Numbered from the stretch's first letter, positions 1-13,485 are shown. The stretch is 64,000 nucleotides of DNA from Coenobita brevimanus (GCA_032717465.1 CM064657.1:20495970-20559969), one strand, 5' to 3'. The notes: generated by a model from the sequence alone, not told the origin. Translations and numbers: made by a program.

Positions 1-730
1 CCAACATCAACCACACAAACCAAAAAAACACAGCCACCATTAACCACACAACCAAATACACCCAACGACCACCAACTGCACAAACCAAATCACACAACCA
101 CTACAATCAACCAAATCCACAACCATGAACCACAATCCATATAACCCAATCTAACTTTTAACCTAAACCACTACCAATCAAGCCAAGCATTGGTTCATTA
201 CATCAGCTATACTCTTTTCATTCTAAGCTGATCTAAATTTTCGCCTTTTTTTCCTTATTTCACATAGTTCAGCGGCAGAAAAAAAGGAATTACGCTAACT
301 CTGCATCCTTTCCACTGCACTTTTTTTTTTTTATTCAGTGAAGAAGGAACCAAAAGCCGGGAGCCTGGAACGTTGTTCTTTCCATGAAAAAACAAATGGA
401 AAATAACAGAAAGTCAAATTCAAGATCCGTTCATGTTGAAATGCCTGGACGCACTGTGTTTGAAAGTCCGGAGATAATAGGCAATTTGAAATACAGACAG
501 AGGGAGAGAGCTCTCTAGTTGACCTGTTGCATACATGAAGGACTGGGAGTAACGGTTAACTCCTGTGTTAGAATAAGACAGAAAAAGGATGAGAGTTTGT
601 TGCTAGACAGATACTACGCACCCGCCGTAGTGGTGGAGGGATGCAAGCAGACAGTTCAGAGGAGCAGTGACCATTGAAATAGCGATAGAAAAGAGACGAT
701 GATGCAACAGTGATGCGAAGTGACTCAGGC

Positions 731-919
731 TTAACACCTTTGCTCCCAGAGTTCCTGTGCGAGGGATTTTGTTGGAAGGGTGCCAGGTGTACTGCCTTCC
801 GCCTTTCGGCTCATTGTCGCGAAGCTCATAGGTCTCTACAACGGGGTTCCCTTCTTTATTAAATTTTGAAAATGACCAGTTCGGTCCGATACTGGTGACA
901 CGGAGTGCAAAGGGGTTAA
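731..919. mobile_element. piggyBac-type MITE in unit 1
   Basis: A 181-bp segment lies between two TTAA tetranucleotides (731-734 and 916-919). Inward from the left it reads CACCTTTGCTCCCAG and, inward on the opposite strand from the right, CCCCTTTGCACTCCG, so it has imperfect terminal inverted repeats next to TTAA duplications. TTAA duplication is the hallmark of piggyBac transposition. It is far too short for a transposase and must be non-autonomous. The minus-strand open frame crossing it begins outside the element and is not meaningful. Confidence 0.65.
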
Positions 920-1550
920 AGGAGCCAGTAAGAGGAGGAAAGTTAATGAGACGAAAAGCCTTTGACTCCACCTACAGTAGTGGAGAGGAGCTGTATTTGG
1001 GGAGCCTCCCTACACATGAGAGTTGTACTCTACACAGGGAGGAATGAAACACTTGTGTAAAATCAACAACTGGTAAAGAAGGCACAAAGTCGTCTAGTGT
1101 TACACTACTGCTACACATTACCATTCAAGATGGAGACATGACGATTTTAGGCCAATTAGAGTGAAAACGGTGTGGTGTGGGAGTCACAAGAGGAAAGATG
1201 AAAAATTTTATGCCAGGTTGTAGTTCAAAGTGTATAGTGTGGGTGTAGGAAGAGGGTGTTTAAGGCTCCAAACCCATTTATTTACTACAGTATCCAACAA
1301 TTAACCACAGTCATAACATAGCACCACTAACAACGACAACACAAAACCATCAACTCCATCTCTCTACAGCAGTCGACAGTACACCGTCACTGCACATCCA
1401 CAACAACCACAGCAATCAAACTCACCACCAGTAACCAACCACACAGTTTCAACCTACCACAACCATCACCAAGCTCCACCAACAGACACAGCACAAAACC
1501 ATCACCTCGACCATTACTCTCTGCAACAGTCACATCGACAGACATGGCCA

Positions 1551-1608
<58 letters not shown>

Positions 1609-1854
1609 TCAATCACCACAACCAAAACAATCACAAACAACAGTCACTACCACAGTCACCGCATGACACCAAACAACCTAATTTAACTATTAACCTGCTC
1701 AACCACCCCAACCAATACTATACATCATCTGGGTGCAGGGAAAGGGGTGTTCAGGGGGTCGAAACTCATTACTCTTGATCCTCCTCCACGCTCTTAAGTC
1801 ACACTGCAGAACTGAATGCCACCTTGGATTATACGTTTGTTTTGGAGTCACTGC

Positions 1855-4312
1855 ATCAGAAATTACTATCCTGGGTGATTTTAATGACCATAATGCTGAA
1901 TGGCTCACTTATTCAGCCGGAACTGATGACACTGGTCTTGAATTTCAGCTATTTGCAGAGTCATTTATTCTCACCCAGTTAGTATATCCATCTACCCGTG
2001 TACAAACAAGCCTGATTAAAATCCCCACCTTTTGGACTTGTTTCTAACAACCAATTCAGATAATTATATTGTCGAAGTGAAGTCCTCCCTCGGATCCTCG
2101 GATCATTGCCTGATACAAGCCACCAGTTCAACACCTACCACACCCTCCTACTCTGAACCTGTCAGAGTGACTAAATGGCACTACGACAGGGCAGACTGGG
2201 CGGGTCTCCAAAATCTTTTCACGGATGTTTCTTGAACCTTCTTTTTCTCCCAAGATGCAAATTTCACATTGGGACACATACAGGATTTCATTAAAGTCGG
2301 CATGGAAACATTCATTCCCTATCATAGTTACAGAAAAAGATGTAGTTCACCTAAATGATTCATCACAATTGTCCTAGAGTAACAGAACATAAAACAATAA
2401 CATATAACACTTATACAAGGACCAGAACTAAATAAGCCTTTAACTATTACAGAAATATCAGAAACCATGCCAAAACAATCGTCAATCTTTCTCATTCAAA
2501 CTTTCTTCATAGACATACAAACAAATTACTAAACAACCCAAATGATAAAATATTTTGGTCTACCCTTAAGTCATTCAAATCTAACTTCACTACCACCTCT
2601 TCCATTCCACCGTTACAGTCCCCCAATGGAAATCTAGTAAGTGACCCACGTGGAAAACCCAACTTTCTTGTTGATATTTTTTCAACAAACTCAACCCTAA
2701 ATACAGAAAATCACAATATTCTTGTACCTGATTCTGATTCCCCTAATATACCCCCTTTCAAGATTCACACAAAATACGTACAAGCTGTATTACAGAATCT
2801 CTCAGTAGACAAAGCTACTGGTCCAGATGAAATTCCTTCAATAGTACTTAAAAATTGCTCCCCAATGTTGGCTCCTGTATTGGCAAAATTTTTCATCCTA
2901 TGCATCGGTACCTCAAGTTTTCCAGCCTCTTGGAAAGAAGCAAATATTCATCCGGTTCCAAGGGGGCCACTTCTGATCCTTCAAACTATAGACCAATCAC
3001 TATAACTTCCGTTCTCGGCAACATTTTTAAGACACTAATAAACAAACACATAGTCAAGCACCTAGAAAACAATAAATTAATCAATGATCGCTAGAATAGA
3101 TTTAGACAAGAACGTTCAACTGTAGACATTGTTTGCCTTCTTGCCCTTCAGATTAACAAAACAATAGACCAACATGGTGAAACACACACAATAACAATTG
3201 ATATTTCAGAAGCTTTTGAAAAGAGTATGGCAATGGGCCATATTGTCTATGATGTCACACTATGGCCTTGCATCACTGGTTCCTCTAATTTCTTCTTACC
3301 ATCATAACAGAAAAAACTGGTAATGGTAGATGGAACATATTCCCAATTTCATTCCATAAATGCTGGCGTACCTCAGGGATCCGTTTTGTCCCCAACCGTC
3401 TTCCTCATTCATATAAATGACCTCCTGTCTGTCACTCACGACCAAATACACTCTTATGCTGATGACCAGACACTTCATAGTTTTTTCACATTTAGTACCT
3501 CCTTTACACAGTCTGATTTTATAAATTCCCATTTAATAAAGCAGTTTTTCTTAACCAGGACCTTTCTAAAAGCAGTCAGTGGGGAAATACACATTTGGTC
3601 TCATTTAATGCTCAGAAAACTAAATACATTTATTTTCCCCAACAGAAAGAATCGCTCAGACTACCACATAATTGTATATGATGTCAATATTCCTTTATCA
3701 ACTACAATTGATATCCTACAGTAGGTGTCACACTAAACACCATCCTAAAGCTGGACAGATTGTGTTAAACCCTTGCTAAGAATGCTTTTAAAAATTGGGA
3801 TTTCTGTACAGAGTTCATGAATTCTTCACTGACGAGCAGTTGGCCACAATATAAAAAAGTCATGTGCGTTCTCAGATCGGATACTGTTCGCCACTGTGGA
3901 GTGGATGTGGAGCGGTTGCACTGAGGCACTTGGACAAAATTCAAAATAATGCCATTAAATCAATCAATAACCCTCCCATTACGCAGGACCTTTCTCCATT
4001 ATCAGTACAGTAGAGATGTTGCATCTTTAGCATTATTTTACCCATATTTTTACCGTAAGTGCTCTGACGAACTTGCTTCAATTGTTCCTCCGCTTCACAT
4101 TTTCTCCCGAAATACTCGGGCAGCTGGGAGCGCCCATGAACTCACACTCTCTCCTCTGCAATGCAGAACCTCTGGTTATCAAAATTCATTTATCCCCACA
4201 ACTACTACTCTCTGGAATTCACTTCCTTGGAGTTGCTTCCCACAAACATTTTTTCTACTTTTATTTAAATCCAATTGTTAAAAATATTTTATGAATGGAG
4301 GATGCCTTTAAA
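1855..4312 (+). pseudogene. 5'-truncated Jockey/CR1-superfamily LINE, unit 1
   Basis: A non-LTR retrotransposon remnant of about 2.46 kb. It starts inside the endonuclease at the ILGDFNDHNAEW motif, followed after a frameshift by SSDHCLI, the endonuclease C-terminal SDH motif. The RT follows in pieces: KATGPDEIPS near 2812-2841, then NYRPITITSVLGNIFKTL, GVPQGSVLSP near 3367-3396 and the catalytic YADD near 3457. The C-terminus shows the RR-LFYPY-CS-EL and LWNSLPW pattern common in Jockey-type elements. It is broken by several frameshifts, a TAA in the early RT shared with unit 2, and a TAG at 3092-3094 found in all five copies. It has no ORF1 and most of the endonuclease is missing. Confidence 0.85.
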
Positions 4313-4332
4313 ACACAAAGCCATCATGAGAG

Positions 4333-4643
4333 AGGCGGTGGCTGAATGGGTAGAAGAGGGTACCTGCAGTTCTAATGGACTCAGGATCGAATCCCGAATG
4401 GGGCAGGGAAGAGTTAAAGGGTTTTAAATAAAAGAAAAAAATAAACTTTCCTGATCGACCATAAGACCCGCTGACGTGTCGTAAAAACATCCCCGCTAAT
4501 ACCAGTATACCAGTCCTGTATGAGACAGCCCTAGCATGTATTCAGTTTGGACGGTGGGTGTTAGCGCCGAAGTGGTGACATGTGGAGGTGTGTAGAAGGA
4601 CTACTGGGCCTTGGGATACGCCCTGAAGCCTTTGCCTAGAGTC

Positions 4644-4682
<39 letters not shown>
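4333..4682 (+). mobile_element. tRNA-derived SINE with (CA)n tail, unit 1
   Basis: The head GGCGGTGGCTGAATGGGTAG resembles a Pol III A box, and GGATCGAATCCCG about 40 bp further on resembles a B box (consensus GGTTCGANNCC). A body of about 250 bp follows, ending TAGAGTCGGA and a (CA)n tail. Closely related, better-preserved copies occur outside the array at 34967 and 36157, which shows that this is a dispersed family. It begins only about 20 bp after the LINE 3' end. An A-rich expansion in the middle replaces the TTTGAATTTC of the solitary copies. Confidence 0.7.
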
Positions 4683-4684
<2 letters not shown>

Positions 4685-4940
4685 TTAGTTACATTAAAAC
4701 AGCTGCAACCACAATCAACAACTACTATCATCAACACACGACACAAAACAACAGCCACATCAACCAAAAGGCTACAACTTTCAGTTAAAATAAAGGGTGT
4801 CCATCAACCACAACCACACGATATCAACTAGTATCTCAACGGCACAACCACAATCACTGTCTACCATTTTAATCACAAAGACTACAGTCAATACTGTCAT
4901 CACCAACTACAAAGCAAACAATCACGAAAACAAGAGAATA

Positions 4941-5005
<65 letters not shown>

Positions 5006-5347
5006 TCCACAAGCCACTACTACACAAAACCAACGAAAATCACAAAACTCACCCACCCTACAAAACCACCACCACTTACCATACAACAACAGTCGACAAA
5101 AGTAACAACAGTACAAGCTCCTCCGGCAAACCTAGAAGCACAATCATATCCATCAACAAAAGCATCGAGTAGCAATTACATCAACACCATTATCAGCCAG
5201 AATGCGCAACCTGTAGCAGCCACAGCAGCATAATCATTAATCACGAAGGAACATCACCATCAACCATAAACAAAGCCACCTTCTCCATCACCTCCGTGAA
5301 TCTCAATGGACAACAGAACCACAAGCCTACTATCACCTCTCGTCGTC

Positions 5348-5377
<30 letters not shown>

Positions 5378-5380
<3 letters not shown>

Positions 5381-6450
5381 TCATCAGCCACACATATCAA
5401 GCCACACAACCACTATCAACCACACAAATCAAACACATAACCACCATCAACCACAAACCAAAAAAAACACAACCACCATCAACTACACAGACCAAAAAAT
5501 ATAACCACAAGGAAACATTACCAACACTACGCTTCTATACCCTACACTGTCCAAGCCGAATAAAATCCTCTGGCGTTAGCGGGACGAAAGCAGGTTGCCA
5601 TGCGTTTGATGGTTAAGCATAATCACAAAACAACCACACATCCACACAACAATAGTATTTCAATCGCAAGATCACCAAATCAACCCCAGTCTCACATTAA
5701 CATCCGCAACCACTTACCACGGTAACAGTCACCATCAGCCACATAAACAAACCATACAACCATCATCAACTACACAGACTAAAACTCACAACCATCATCA
5801 ACCACGCAAACTAAAACTCTAAACCATGATCAACCTCACAAACTAAATCTCACAACTATCATCAACCACACAAACTAAATCTCACAACTATCATCAACCA
5901 CCCAAACTAAAGCTCAAAACTATCATCAACCACAGAAACCAAGCCGTACAACCACCATCAACCACACAGACCCAAAAACACGACCATCATCAACCACACA
6001 GACCTAAACACACAACCACCATAACCACACAAACCAAGCCACACAACCATCATCAACCACACAAATCAAGCCACACAACCACCATCAACCACACAAACCA
6101 AAAAAACACAACCATCATCAACTACACATACGAAAAAACACTGCCACCAATACCATTCAAAGCAAGCCACACAACTACCATCAACCATACTAACCAAGCC
6201 ACACAACCACCATCAACCACACAAATCAATCACAAAACCACCATCAACCACAAACCAAAAAACACAACCACCATCAACCACACAAACCAAAAAAACACAA
6301 CCAACATCAACCACACAAACCAAAAAAACACAGCCACCATTAACCACACAACCAAATACACCCAACGACCACCAACTGCACAAACCAAATCACACAACCA
6401 CTACAATCAACCAAATCCACAACCATGAACCACAATCCATATAACCCAAT
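5378..6450. repeat. G-poor A/C minisatellite, units 1/2
   Basis: About 1.07 kb built almost only of A and C on the plus strand, made of variants of ACAACCACCATCAACCACAC followed by AAACCAAAAA, with a 30-33 bp period (for example four successive starts near 6208, 6239, 6269 and 6301). A short non-A/C island with TCCTCTGGCGTTAGCGGGAC lies near 5561-5615. The long threonine/histidine-rich translations across it are consequences of base composition and not genes. The same tract occupies 1-150. Confidence 0.85.
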
Positions 6451-6682
6451 CTAACTTTTAACCTAAACCACTACCAATCAAGCCAAGCACTGGTTCATTA
6501 CATCAGCTATACTCTTTTCATTCTAAGCTGATCTAAATTTTCGCCTTTTTTTCCTTATTTCACATAGTTCAGCGGCAGAAAAAAAGGAATTACGCTAACT
6601 CTGCATCCTTTCCACTGCACTTTTTTTTTTAATTCAGTGAAGAAGGAACCAAAAACCGGGAGCCTGCAACGTTGTTCTTTCC

Positions 6683-6976
6683 ATGAAAAAACAAATGGAA
6701 AATAACAGAAAGTCAAATTCAAGATCCGTTCATGTTGAAATGCCTGGACGCACTGTGTTTGAAAATCCGGAGATAATAGGCAATTTGAAATACAGACAGA
6801 GGGAGAGAGCTCTCGAGTTGACCTGTTGCACACATGAAGGACTGGGAGTAACGGTTAACTCCTGTGTTAGAATAAGACAGAAAAAGGATGAGAGTTTGTT
6901 GCTAGACGGATACTACGCACCCGCCGTAGTGGTGGAGGGATGCAAGCAGACAGTTCAGAGGAGCAGTGACCATTGA
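6683..6976 (+). other. 97-codon open frame repeated in every unit, doubtful
   Basis: A frame of 97 codons with the same start and stop occurs at 6683, 12950, 19318, 25621 and 31951. In unit 1 (384-677) it is cut by a TAG at 516-518. The product would be basic and rich in Arg/Lys with no domain I recognise. Differences between the edge unit and the others include about as many amino-acid-changing as silent substitutions (K to R, S to P, V to L and P to L against four or so silent), which looks neutral. The TTTTTTCCTTATTTCACATAG about 140 bp upstream of this ATG resembles a splice acceptor, so an exon cannot be excluded. I do not call it a gene. Confidence 0.15.
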
Positions 6977-7029
6977 AATAGCGATAGAAAAGAGACGATG
7001 ATGCAACAGTGATGCGAAGTGACTCAGGC

Positions 7030-7218
7030 TTAACACCTTTGCTCCCAGAGTTTCTGTGCGAGGGATTTTGTTGGAAGGGTGCTAGGTGTACTGCCTTCCG
7101 CCTGTCGGCTCATTGTCGCGAAGCTCATAGGTCTCTACAACGGGGTTCCCTTCTTTATTAAATTTTGAAAATGACCAGTTCGGTCCGATACTGGGGACAC
7201 GGGGTGCAAAGGGGTTAA
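7030..7218. mobile_element. piggyBac-type MITE in unit 2
   Basis: Same element and same flanking sequence as in unit 1, with TTAA at 7030-7033 and 7215-7218. The identical location shows it was present before the array was amplified, so it is not an independent insertion. Confidence 0.65.
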
Positions 7219-8128
7219 AGGAGCCAGTAAGAGGAGGAAAGTTAATGAGACGAAAAGCCTTTGACTCCACCTACAGTAGTGGAGAGGAGCTGTATTTGGG
7301 GAGCCTCCCTACACATGAGAGTTGTACTCTACACAGGGAGGAATGAAATACTTGTGTAAAATCAACAACTGGTAAAGAAGGTACAGAGTCGTCTAGTGTT
7401 ACACTAGTGCTACACATTACCATTCAAGATGGAGACATGACGATTTTAGGCCAAGTTAGAGTGAAAACGGTGTGGTGTGGGAGTCACAAGAGGAAAGATG
7501 AAAAATTTTATGCCAGGTTGTAGTTCAAAGTGTATAGTGCGGGTGTAGGAAGAGGGTGTTTAAGGCTCCAAACCCATTTATTTACTACAGTATCCAACAA
7601 TTAACCACAGTCATAACATAGCACCACTAACAACGACAACACAAAACCATCAACTCCATCTTTCTACAGCAGTCGACAGTACACCGTCACTGCACATCCA
7701 CAACAACCACAGCAATCAAACTCACCACCAGTAACCAACCACACAGTTTCAACCTACCACAACCATTGCCAAGCTCCACCAACAGCCACAGCACAAAACC
7801 ATCACCTCGACCATTACTCTCTGCAACAGTCACATCGACAGACATGGCCACTACACACACACACACACACACACACACAGAATCAATCACCACAACCAAA
7901 ACAATCACAAACAACAGTCACTACCACAGTCACCGCATGACACCAAACAACCTAATTTAACTATTAACCTGCTCAACCACCCCAACCAATACTATACATC
8001 ATCTGGGTGCAGGGAAAGGGGTGTTCAGGGGGTCGAAACTCATTACTCTTGATCCTCCTCCACGCTCTTAAGTCACACTGCAGAACTGAATGCCACCTTG
8101 GATTATACGTTTGTTTTGGAGTCAATGC

Positions 8129-10586
8129 ATCAGAAATTACTATCCTGGGTGATTTTAATGACCATAATGCTGAATGGCTCACTTATTCAGCCAGAACTGA
8201 TGACACTGGTCTTGAATTTGAGCTATTTGCAGAGTCATTTATTCTCACCCAGTTAGTATATCCATCTATCCGTGTACAAACAAGCCTGATTAAAATCCCC
8301 ACCTTTTGGACTTGTTTCTAACAACCAATTCAGATAATTATATTGTCGAAGTGAAGTCCTCCCTCGGATCCTCGGATCATTGCCTGATACAAGCCACCAG
8401 TTTAACACCTACCACACCCTCCTACTCTGAACCTGTCAGAGTGACTAAATGGCACTACGACAGGGCAGACTGGGCGGGTCTCCAAAATCTTTTCACGGAT
8501 GTTTCTTGAACCTTCTTTTTCTCCCAAGATGCAAATTTCACATTGGGACACATACAGGATTTCATTAAAGTCGGCATGGAAACATTCATTCCCTATCATA
8601 GTTACAGAAAAAGATGTAGTTCACCTAAATGATTCATCACAATTGTGCTAGAGTAACAGAACATAAAACAATAACATATAACACTTATACAAGGACCAGA
8701 ACTAAATAAGCCTTTAACTATTACAGAAATATCAGAAACCATGCCAAAACAATCGTCAATCTTTCTCATTCAAACTTTCTTCATAGACATACAAACAAAT
8801 TACTAAACAACCCAAATGATAAAATATTTTGGTCTACCCTTAAGTCATTCAAATCTAACTTCACTACCACCTCTTCCATTCCACCGTTACAGTCCCCCAA
8901 TGGAAATCTAGTAAGTGACCCACGTGGAAAACCCAACTTTCTTGTTGATATTTTTTCAACAAACTCAACCCTAAATACAGAAAATCACAATATTCTTGTA
9001 CCTGATTCTGATTCCCCTAATATACCCCCTTTCAAGATTCACACAAAATACGTACAAGCTGTATTACAGAATCTCTCAGTAGACAAAGCTACTGGTCCAG
9101 ATGAAATTCCTTCAATAGTACTTAAAAATTGCTCCCCAATGTTGGCTCCTGTATTGGCAAAATTTTTCATCCTATGCATCGGTACCTCAAGTTTTCCAGC
9201 CTCTTGGAAAGAAGCAAATATTCATCCGGTTCCAAGGGGGCCACTTCTGATCCATCAAACTATAGACCAATCACTATAACTTCCGTTCTCGGCAACATTT
9301 TTAAGACACTAATAAACAAACACATAGTCAAGCACCTAGAAAACAATAAATTAATCAATGATCGCTAGAATAGATTTAGACAAGAACGTTCAACTGTAGA
9401 CATTGTTTGCCTTCTTGCCCTTCAGATTAACAAAACAATAGACCAACATGGTGAAACACACACAATAACAATTGATATTTCAGAAGCTTTTGAAAAGAGT
9501 ATGGCAATGGGCCATATTGTCTATGATGTCACACTATGGCCTTGCATCACTGGTTCCTCTAATTTCTTCTTACCATCACAACAGAAAAAACTGGTAATGG
9601 TAGATGGAACATATTCCCAATTTCATTCCATAAATGCTGGCGTACCTCAGGGATCCGTTTTGTCCCCAACCGTCTTCCTCATTCATATAAATGACCTCCT
9701 GTCTGTCACTCACGACCAAATACACTCTTATGCTGATGACCAGACACTTCATAGTTTTTTCACATTTAGTACCTCCTTTACACAGTCTGATTTTATAAAT
9801 TCCCATTTAATAAAGCAGTTTTTCTTAACCAGGACCTTTCTAAAAGCAGTCAGTGGGGAAATACACATTTGGTCTCATTTAATGCTCAGAAAACTAAATA
9901 CATTTATTTTCCCCAACAGAAAGAATCGCTCAGACTACCACATAATTGTATATGATGTCAATATTCCTTTATCAACTACAATTGATATCCTACAGTAGGT
10001 GTCACACTAAACACCATCCTAAAGCTGGACAGATTGTGTTAAACCCTTGCTAAGAATGCTTTTTAAAATTGGGATTTCTGTACAGAGTTCATGAATTCTT
10101 CACTGACGAGCAGTTGGCCACAATATAAAAAAGTCATGTGCGTTCTCAGATCGGATACTGTTCGCCACTGTGGAGTGGATGTGGAGCGGTTGCACTGAGG
10201 CACTTGGACAAAATTCAAAATAATGCCATTAAATCAATCAATAACCCTCCCATTACGCAGGACCTTTCTCCATTATCAGTACAGTAGAGATGTTGCATCT
10301 TTAGCATTATTTTACCCATATTTTTACCGTAAGTGCTCTGACGAACTTGCTTCAATTGTTCCTCCGCTTCACATTTTCTCCCGAAATACTCTGGCAGCTG
10401 GGAGCGCCCATGAACTCACACTCTCTCCTCTGCAATGCAGAACCTCTGGTTATCAAAATTCATTTATCCCCACAACTACTACTCTCTGGAATTCACTTCC
10501 TTGGAGTTGCTTCCCACAAACATTTTTTCTACTTTTATTTAAATCCAATTGTTAAAAATATTTTATGAATGGAGGATGCCTTTAAA
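8129..10586 (+). pseudogene. 5'-truncated Jockey/CR1-superfamily LINE, unit 2
   Basis: Same truncated element as in unit 1, with the same start point and the same TAG (9366-9368). It differs in that a glutamine codon replaces the TAA found elsewhere before the YADD domain, so a longer open piece of 165 codons (9501-9998) covers the GVPQGSVLSP and YADD motifs. It is otherwise as frameshifted as the other copies and cannot encode a working RT. Confidence 0.85.
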
Positions 10587-10606
10587 ACACAAAGCCATCA
10601 TGAGAG

Positions 10607-10917
10607 AGGCGGTGGCTGAATGGGTAGAAGAGGGTACCTGCAGTTCTAATGGACTCAGGATCGAATCCCGAATGGGGCAGGGAAGAGTTAAAGGGTTTAA
10701 AAAAAAAAAAAAAAAAAAACTTTCCTGATCGACCATAAGACCCGCTGACGTGTCGTAAAAACATCCCCGCTAATACCAGTATACCAGTCCTGTATGAGAC
10801 AGCCCTAGCATGTATTCAGTTTGGACGGTGGGTGTTAGCGCCGAAGTGGTGACATGTGGAGGTGTGTAGAAGGACTACTGGGCCTTGGGATACGCCCTGA
10901 AGCCTTTGCCTAGAGTC

Positions 10918-10957
<40 letters not shown>
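10607..10957 (+). mobile_element. tRNA-derived SINE with (CA)n tail, unit 2
   Basis: Same SINE as in unit 1 at the same place. Its internal A-run has grown to a near-pure poly-A of about 20 bp. Confidence 0.7.
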
Positions 10958-10958
<1 letters not shown>

Positions 10959-11214
10959 TTAGTTACATTAAAACAGCTGCAACCACAATCAACAACTACT
11001 ATCATCAACACACGACACAAAACAACAGCCACATCAACCAAAAGGCTACAACTTTCAGTTAAAATAAAGGGTGTCCATCAACCACAACCACACGATATCA
11101 ACTAGTATCTCAACGGCACAACCACAATCACTGTCTACCATTTTAATCACAAAGACTACAGTCAATACTGTCATCACCAACTACAAAGCAAACAATCACG
11201 AAAACAAGAGAATA

Positions 11215-11277
<63 letters not shown>

Positions 11278-11646
11278 TCCACAAGCCACTACTACACAAA
11301 ACCAACGAAAATCACAAAACTCACCCACCCTACAAAACCACCACCACTTACCATACAACAACAGTCGACAAAAGTAACAACAGTACAAGCTCCTCCGGCA
11401 AACCTAGAAGCACAATCATATCCATCAACAAAAGCATCGAGTAGCAATTACATCAACACCATTATCAGCCAGAATGCGCAACCTGTAGCAGCCACAGCAG
11501 CGTAATCATTAATCACGAAGGAACATCACCATCAACCATAAACAAAGCCACCTTCTCCATCACCTCCGTGAATCTCAATGGACAACAGAACCACAAGCCT
11601 ACTATCACCTCTCGTCGTCTGAGAGAGAGAGAGAGAGAGAGAGAGA

Positions 11647-12720
11647 AACCTCATCAGCCACACATATCAAGCCACACAACCACTATCAACCACACAAATC
11701 AAACACATAACCACCATCAACCACAAACCAAAAAAAACACAACCACCATCAACTACACAGACCAAAAAATATAACCACAAGGAAACATTACCAACACTAC
11801 GCTTCTATACCCTACACTGTCCAAGCCGAATAAAATCCTCTGGCGTTAGTGGGACGAAAGCAGGTTGCCATGCGTTTGATGGTTAAGCATAATCACAAAA
11901 CAACCACACATCCACACAACAATAGTATTTCAATCGCAAGATCACCAAATCAACCCCAGTCTCACATTAACATCCGCAACCACTTACCACGGTAACAGTC
12001 ACCATCAGCCACATAAACAAACCATACAACCATCATCAACTACACAGACTAAAACTCACAACCATCATCAACCACGCAAACTAAAACTCTAAACCATGAT
12101 CAACCTCACAAACTAAATCTCACAACTATCATCAACCACACAAACTAAATCTCACAACTATCATCAACCACACAAACTAAAGCTCAAAACTATCATCAAC
12201 CACAGAAACCAAGCCGTACAACCACCATCAACCACACAGACCCAAAAACACGACCATCATCAACCACACAGACCTAAACACACAACCACCATAACCACAC
12301 AAACCAAGCCACACAACCATCATCAACCACACAAATCAAGCCACACAACCACCATCAACCACACAAACCAAAAAAACACAACCATCATCAACTACACATA
12401 CGAAAAAACACTGCCACCAATACCATTCAAAGCAAGCCACACAACTACCATCAACCATACTAACCAAGCCACACAACCACCATCAACCACACAAATCAAT
12501 CACAAAACCACCATCAACCACAAACCAAAAAACACAACCACCATCAACCACACAAACCAAAAAACACAACCAACATCAACCACACAAACCAAAAAAACAC
12601 AGCCACCATTAACCACACAACCAAATACACCCAACGACCACCAACTGCACAAACCAAATCACACAACCACTACAATCAACCAAATCCACAACCATGAACC
12701 ACAATCCATATAACCCAATC
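11647..12720. repeat. G-poor A/C minisatellite, units 2/3
   Basis: Same minisatellite as 5378-6450, same period and same G-containing island near 11831-11885. Confidence 0.85.
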
Positions 12721-13296
12721 TAACTTTTAACCTAAACCACTACCAATCAAGCCAAGCACTGGTTCATTACATCAGCTATACTCTTTTCATTCTAAGCTGA
12801 TCTAAATTTTCGCCTTTTTTCCTTATTTCACATAGTTCAGCGGCAGAAAAAAGGAATTACGCTAACTCTGCATCCTTTCCACTGCACTTTTTTTTTTAAT
12901 TCAGTGAAGAAGGAACCAAAAGCCGGGAGCCTGCAACGTTGTTCTTTCCATGAAAAAACAAATGGAAAATAACAGAAAGTCAAATTCAAGATCCGTTCAT
13001 GTTGAAATGCCTGGACGCACTGTGTTTGAAAATCCGGAGATAATAGGCAATTTGAAATACAGACAGAGGGAGAGAGCTCTCGAGTTGACCTGTTGCACAC
13101 ATGAAGGACTGGGAGTAACGGTTAACTCCTGTGTTAGAATAAGACAGAAAAAGGATGAGAGTTTGTTGCTAGACGGATACTACGCACCCGCCGTAGTGGT
13201 GGAGGGATGCAAGCAGACAGTTCAGAGGAGCAGTGACCATTGAAATAGCGATAGAAAAGAGACGATGATGCAACAGTGATGCGAAGTGACTCAGGC

Positions 13297-13485
13297 TTAA
13301 CACCTTTGCTCCCAGAGTTTCTGTGCGAGGGATTTTGTTGGAAGGGTGCTAGGTGTACTGCCTTCCGCCTGTCGGCTCATTGTCCCGAAGCTCATAGGTC
13401 TCTACAACGGGGTTCCCTTCTTTATTAAATTTTGAAAATGACCAGTTCGGTCCGATACTGGGGACACGGGGTGCAAAGGGGTTAA
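13297..13485. mobile_element. piggyBac-type MITE in unit 3
   Basis: Copy with TTAA at 13297-13300 and 13482-13485 and the same 189-bp span as units 1 and 2. It has a single private change near 13385 (CCCGAAG in place of CGCGAAG). Confidence 0.65.

Larger units (their letters stand above)
1..6300. repeat. Array unit 1
   Basis: First complete copy in the window. Its microsatellites are (CA)n at 1553-1605, a SINE tail (CA)n at 4647-4682, a second (CA)n at 4947-5002 and (GA)n at 5349-5376. It shares LINE variants with unit 2, including a TAA in the early RT region, but in its 5' third it resembles units 4 and 5. The 97-codon frame present in the other units is broken here by a TAG at 516-518. 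Stretches 180-383 and 990-1290 hold no recognisable feature other than copies of the unit's own unique sequence. Confidence 0.9.
6301..12569. repeat. Array unit 2
   Basis: Complete copy. Microsatellites: (CA)n 7853-7879 (shortest of the first-tract series), SINE tail 10921-10957, second (CA)n 11221-11274, (GA)n 11619-11646. Its 5' half carries variants shared only with unit 3 (for example GTCAATGCATC just before the LINE), while its LINE and SINE match units 1 and 5. The SINE contains an internal poly-A run near 10699-10719. Confidence 0.9.

Noticed and set aside
603..971. Minus-strand frame of 62-122 codons recurring in all units
   Set aside because: It crosses the MITE boundary, its length differs between units through point changes, and it has no recognisable motif.
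4797..5616. Long plus-strand frames rich in Thr, His, Asn and Gln (and the minus-strand Cys/Val counterparts) in every unit
   Set aside because: They are translations of (CA)n and A/C-rich repeat DNA, vary with microsatellite length and have no domain.
6683..6976. 97-codon frame repeated in every unit as a possible host exon
   Set aside because: Changes between copies look neutral, one copy has a stop, and no homology is recognisable; kept only as a low-confidence entry.
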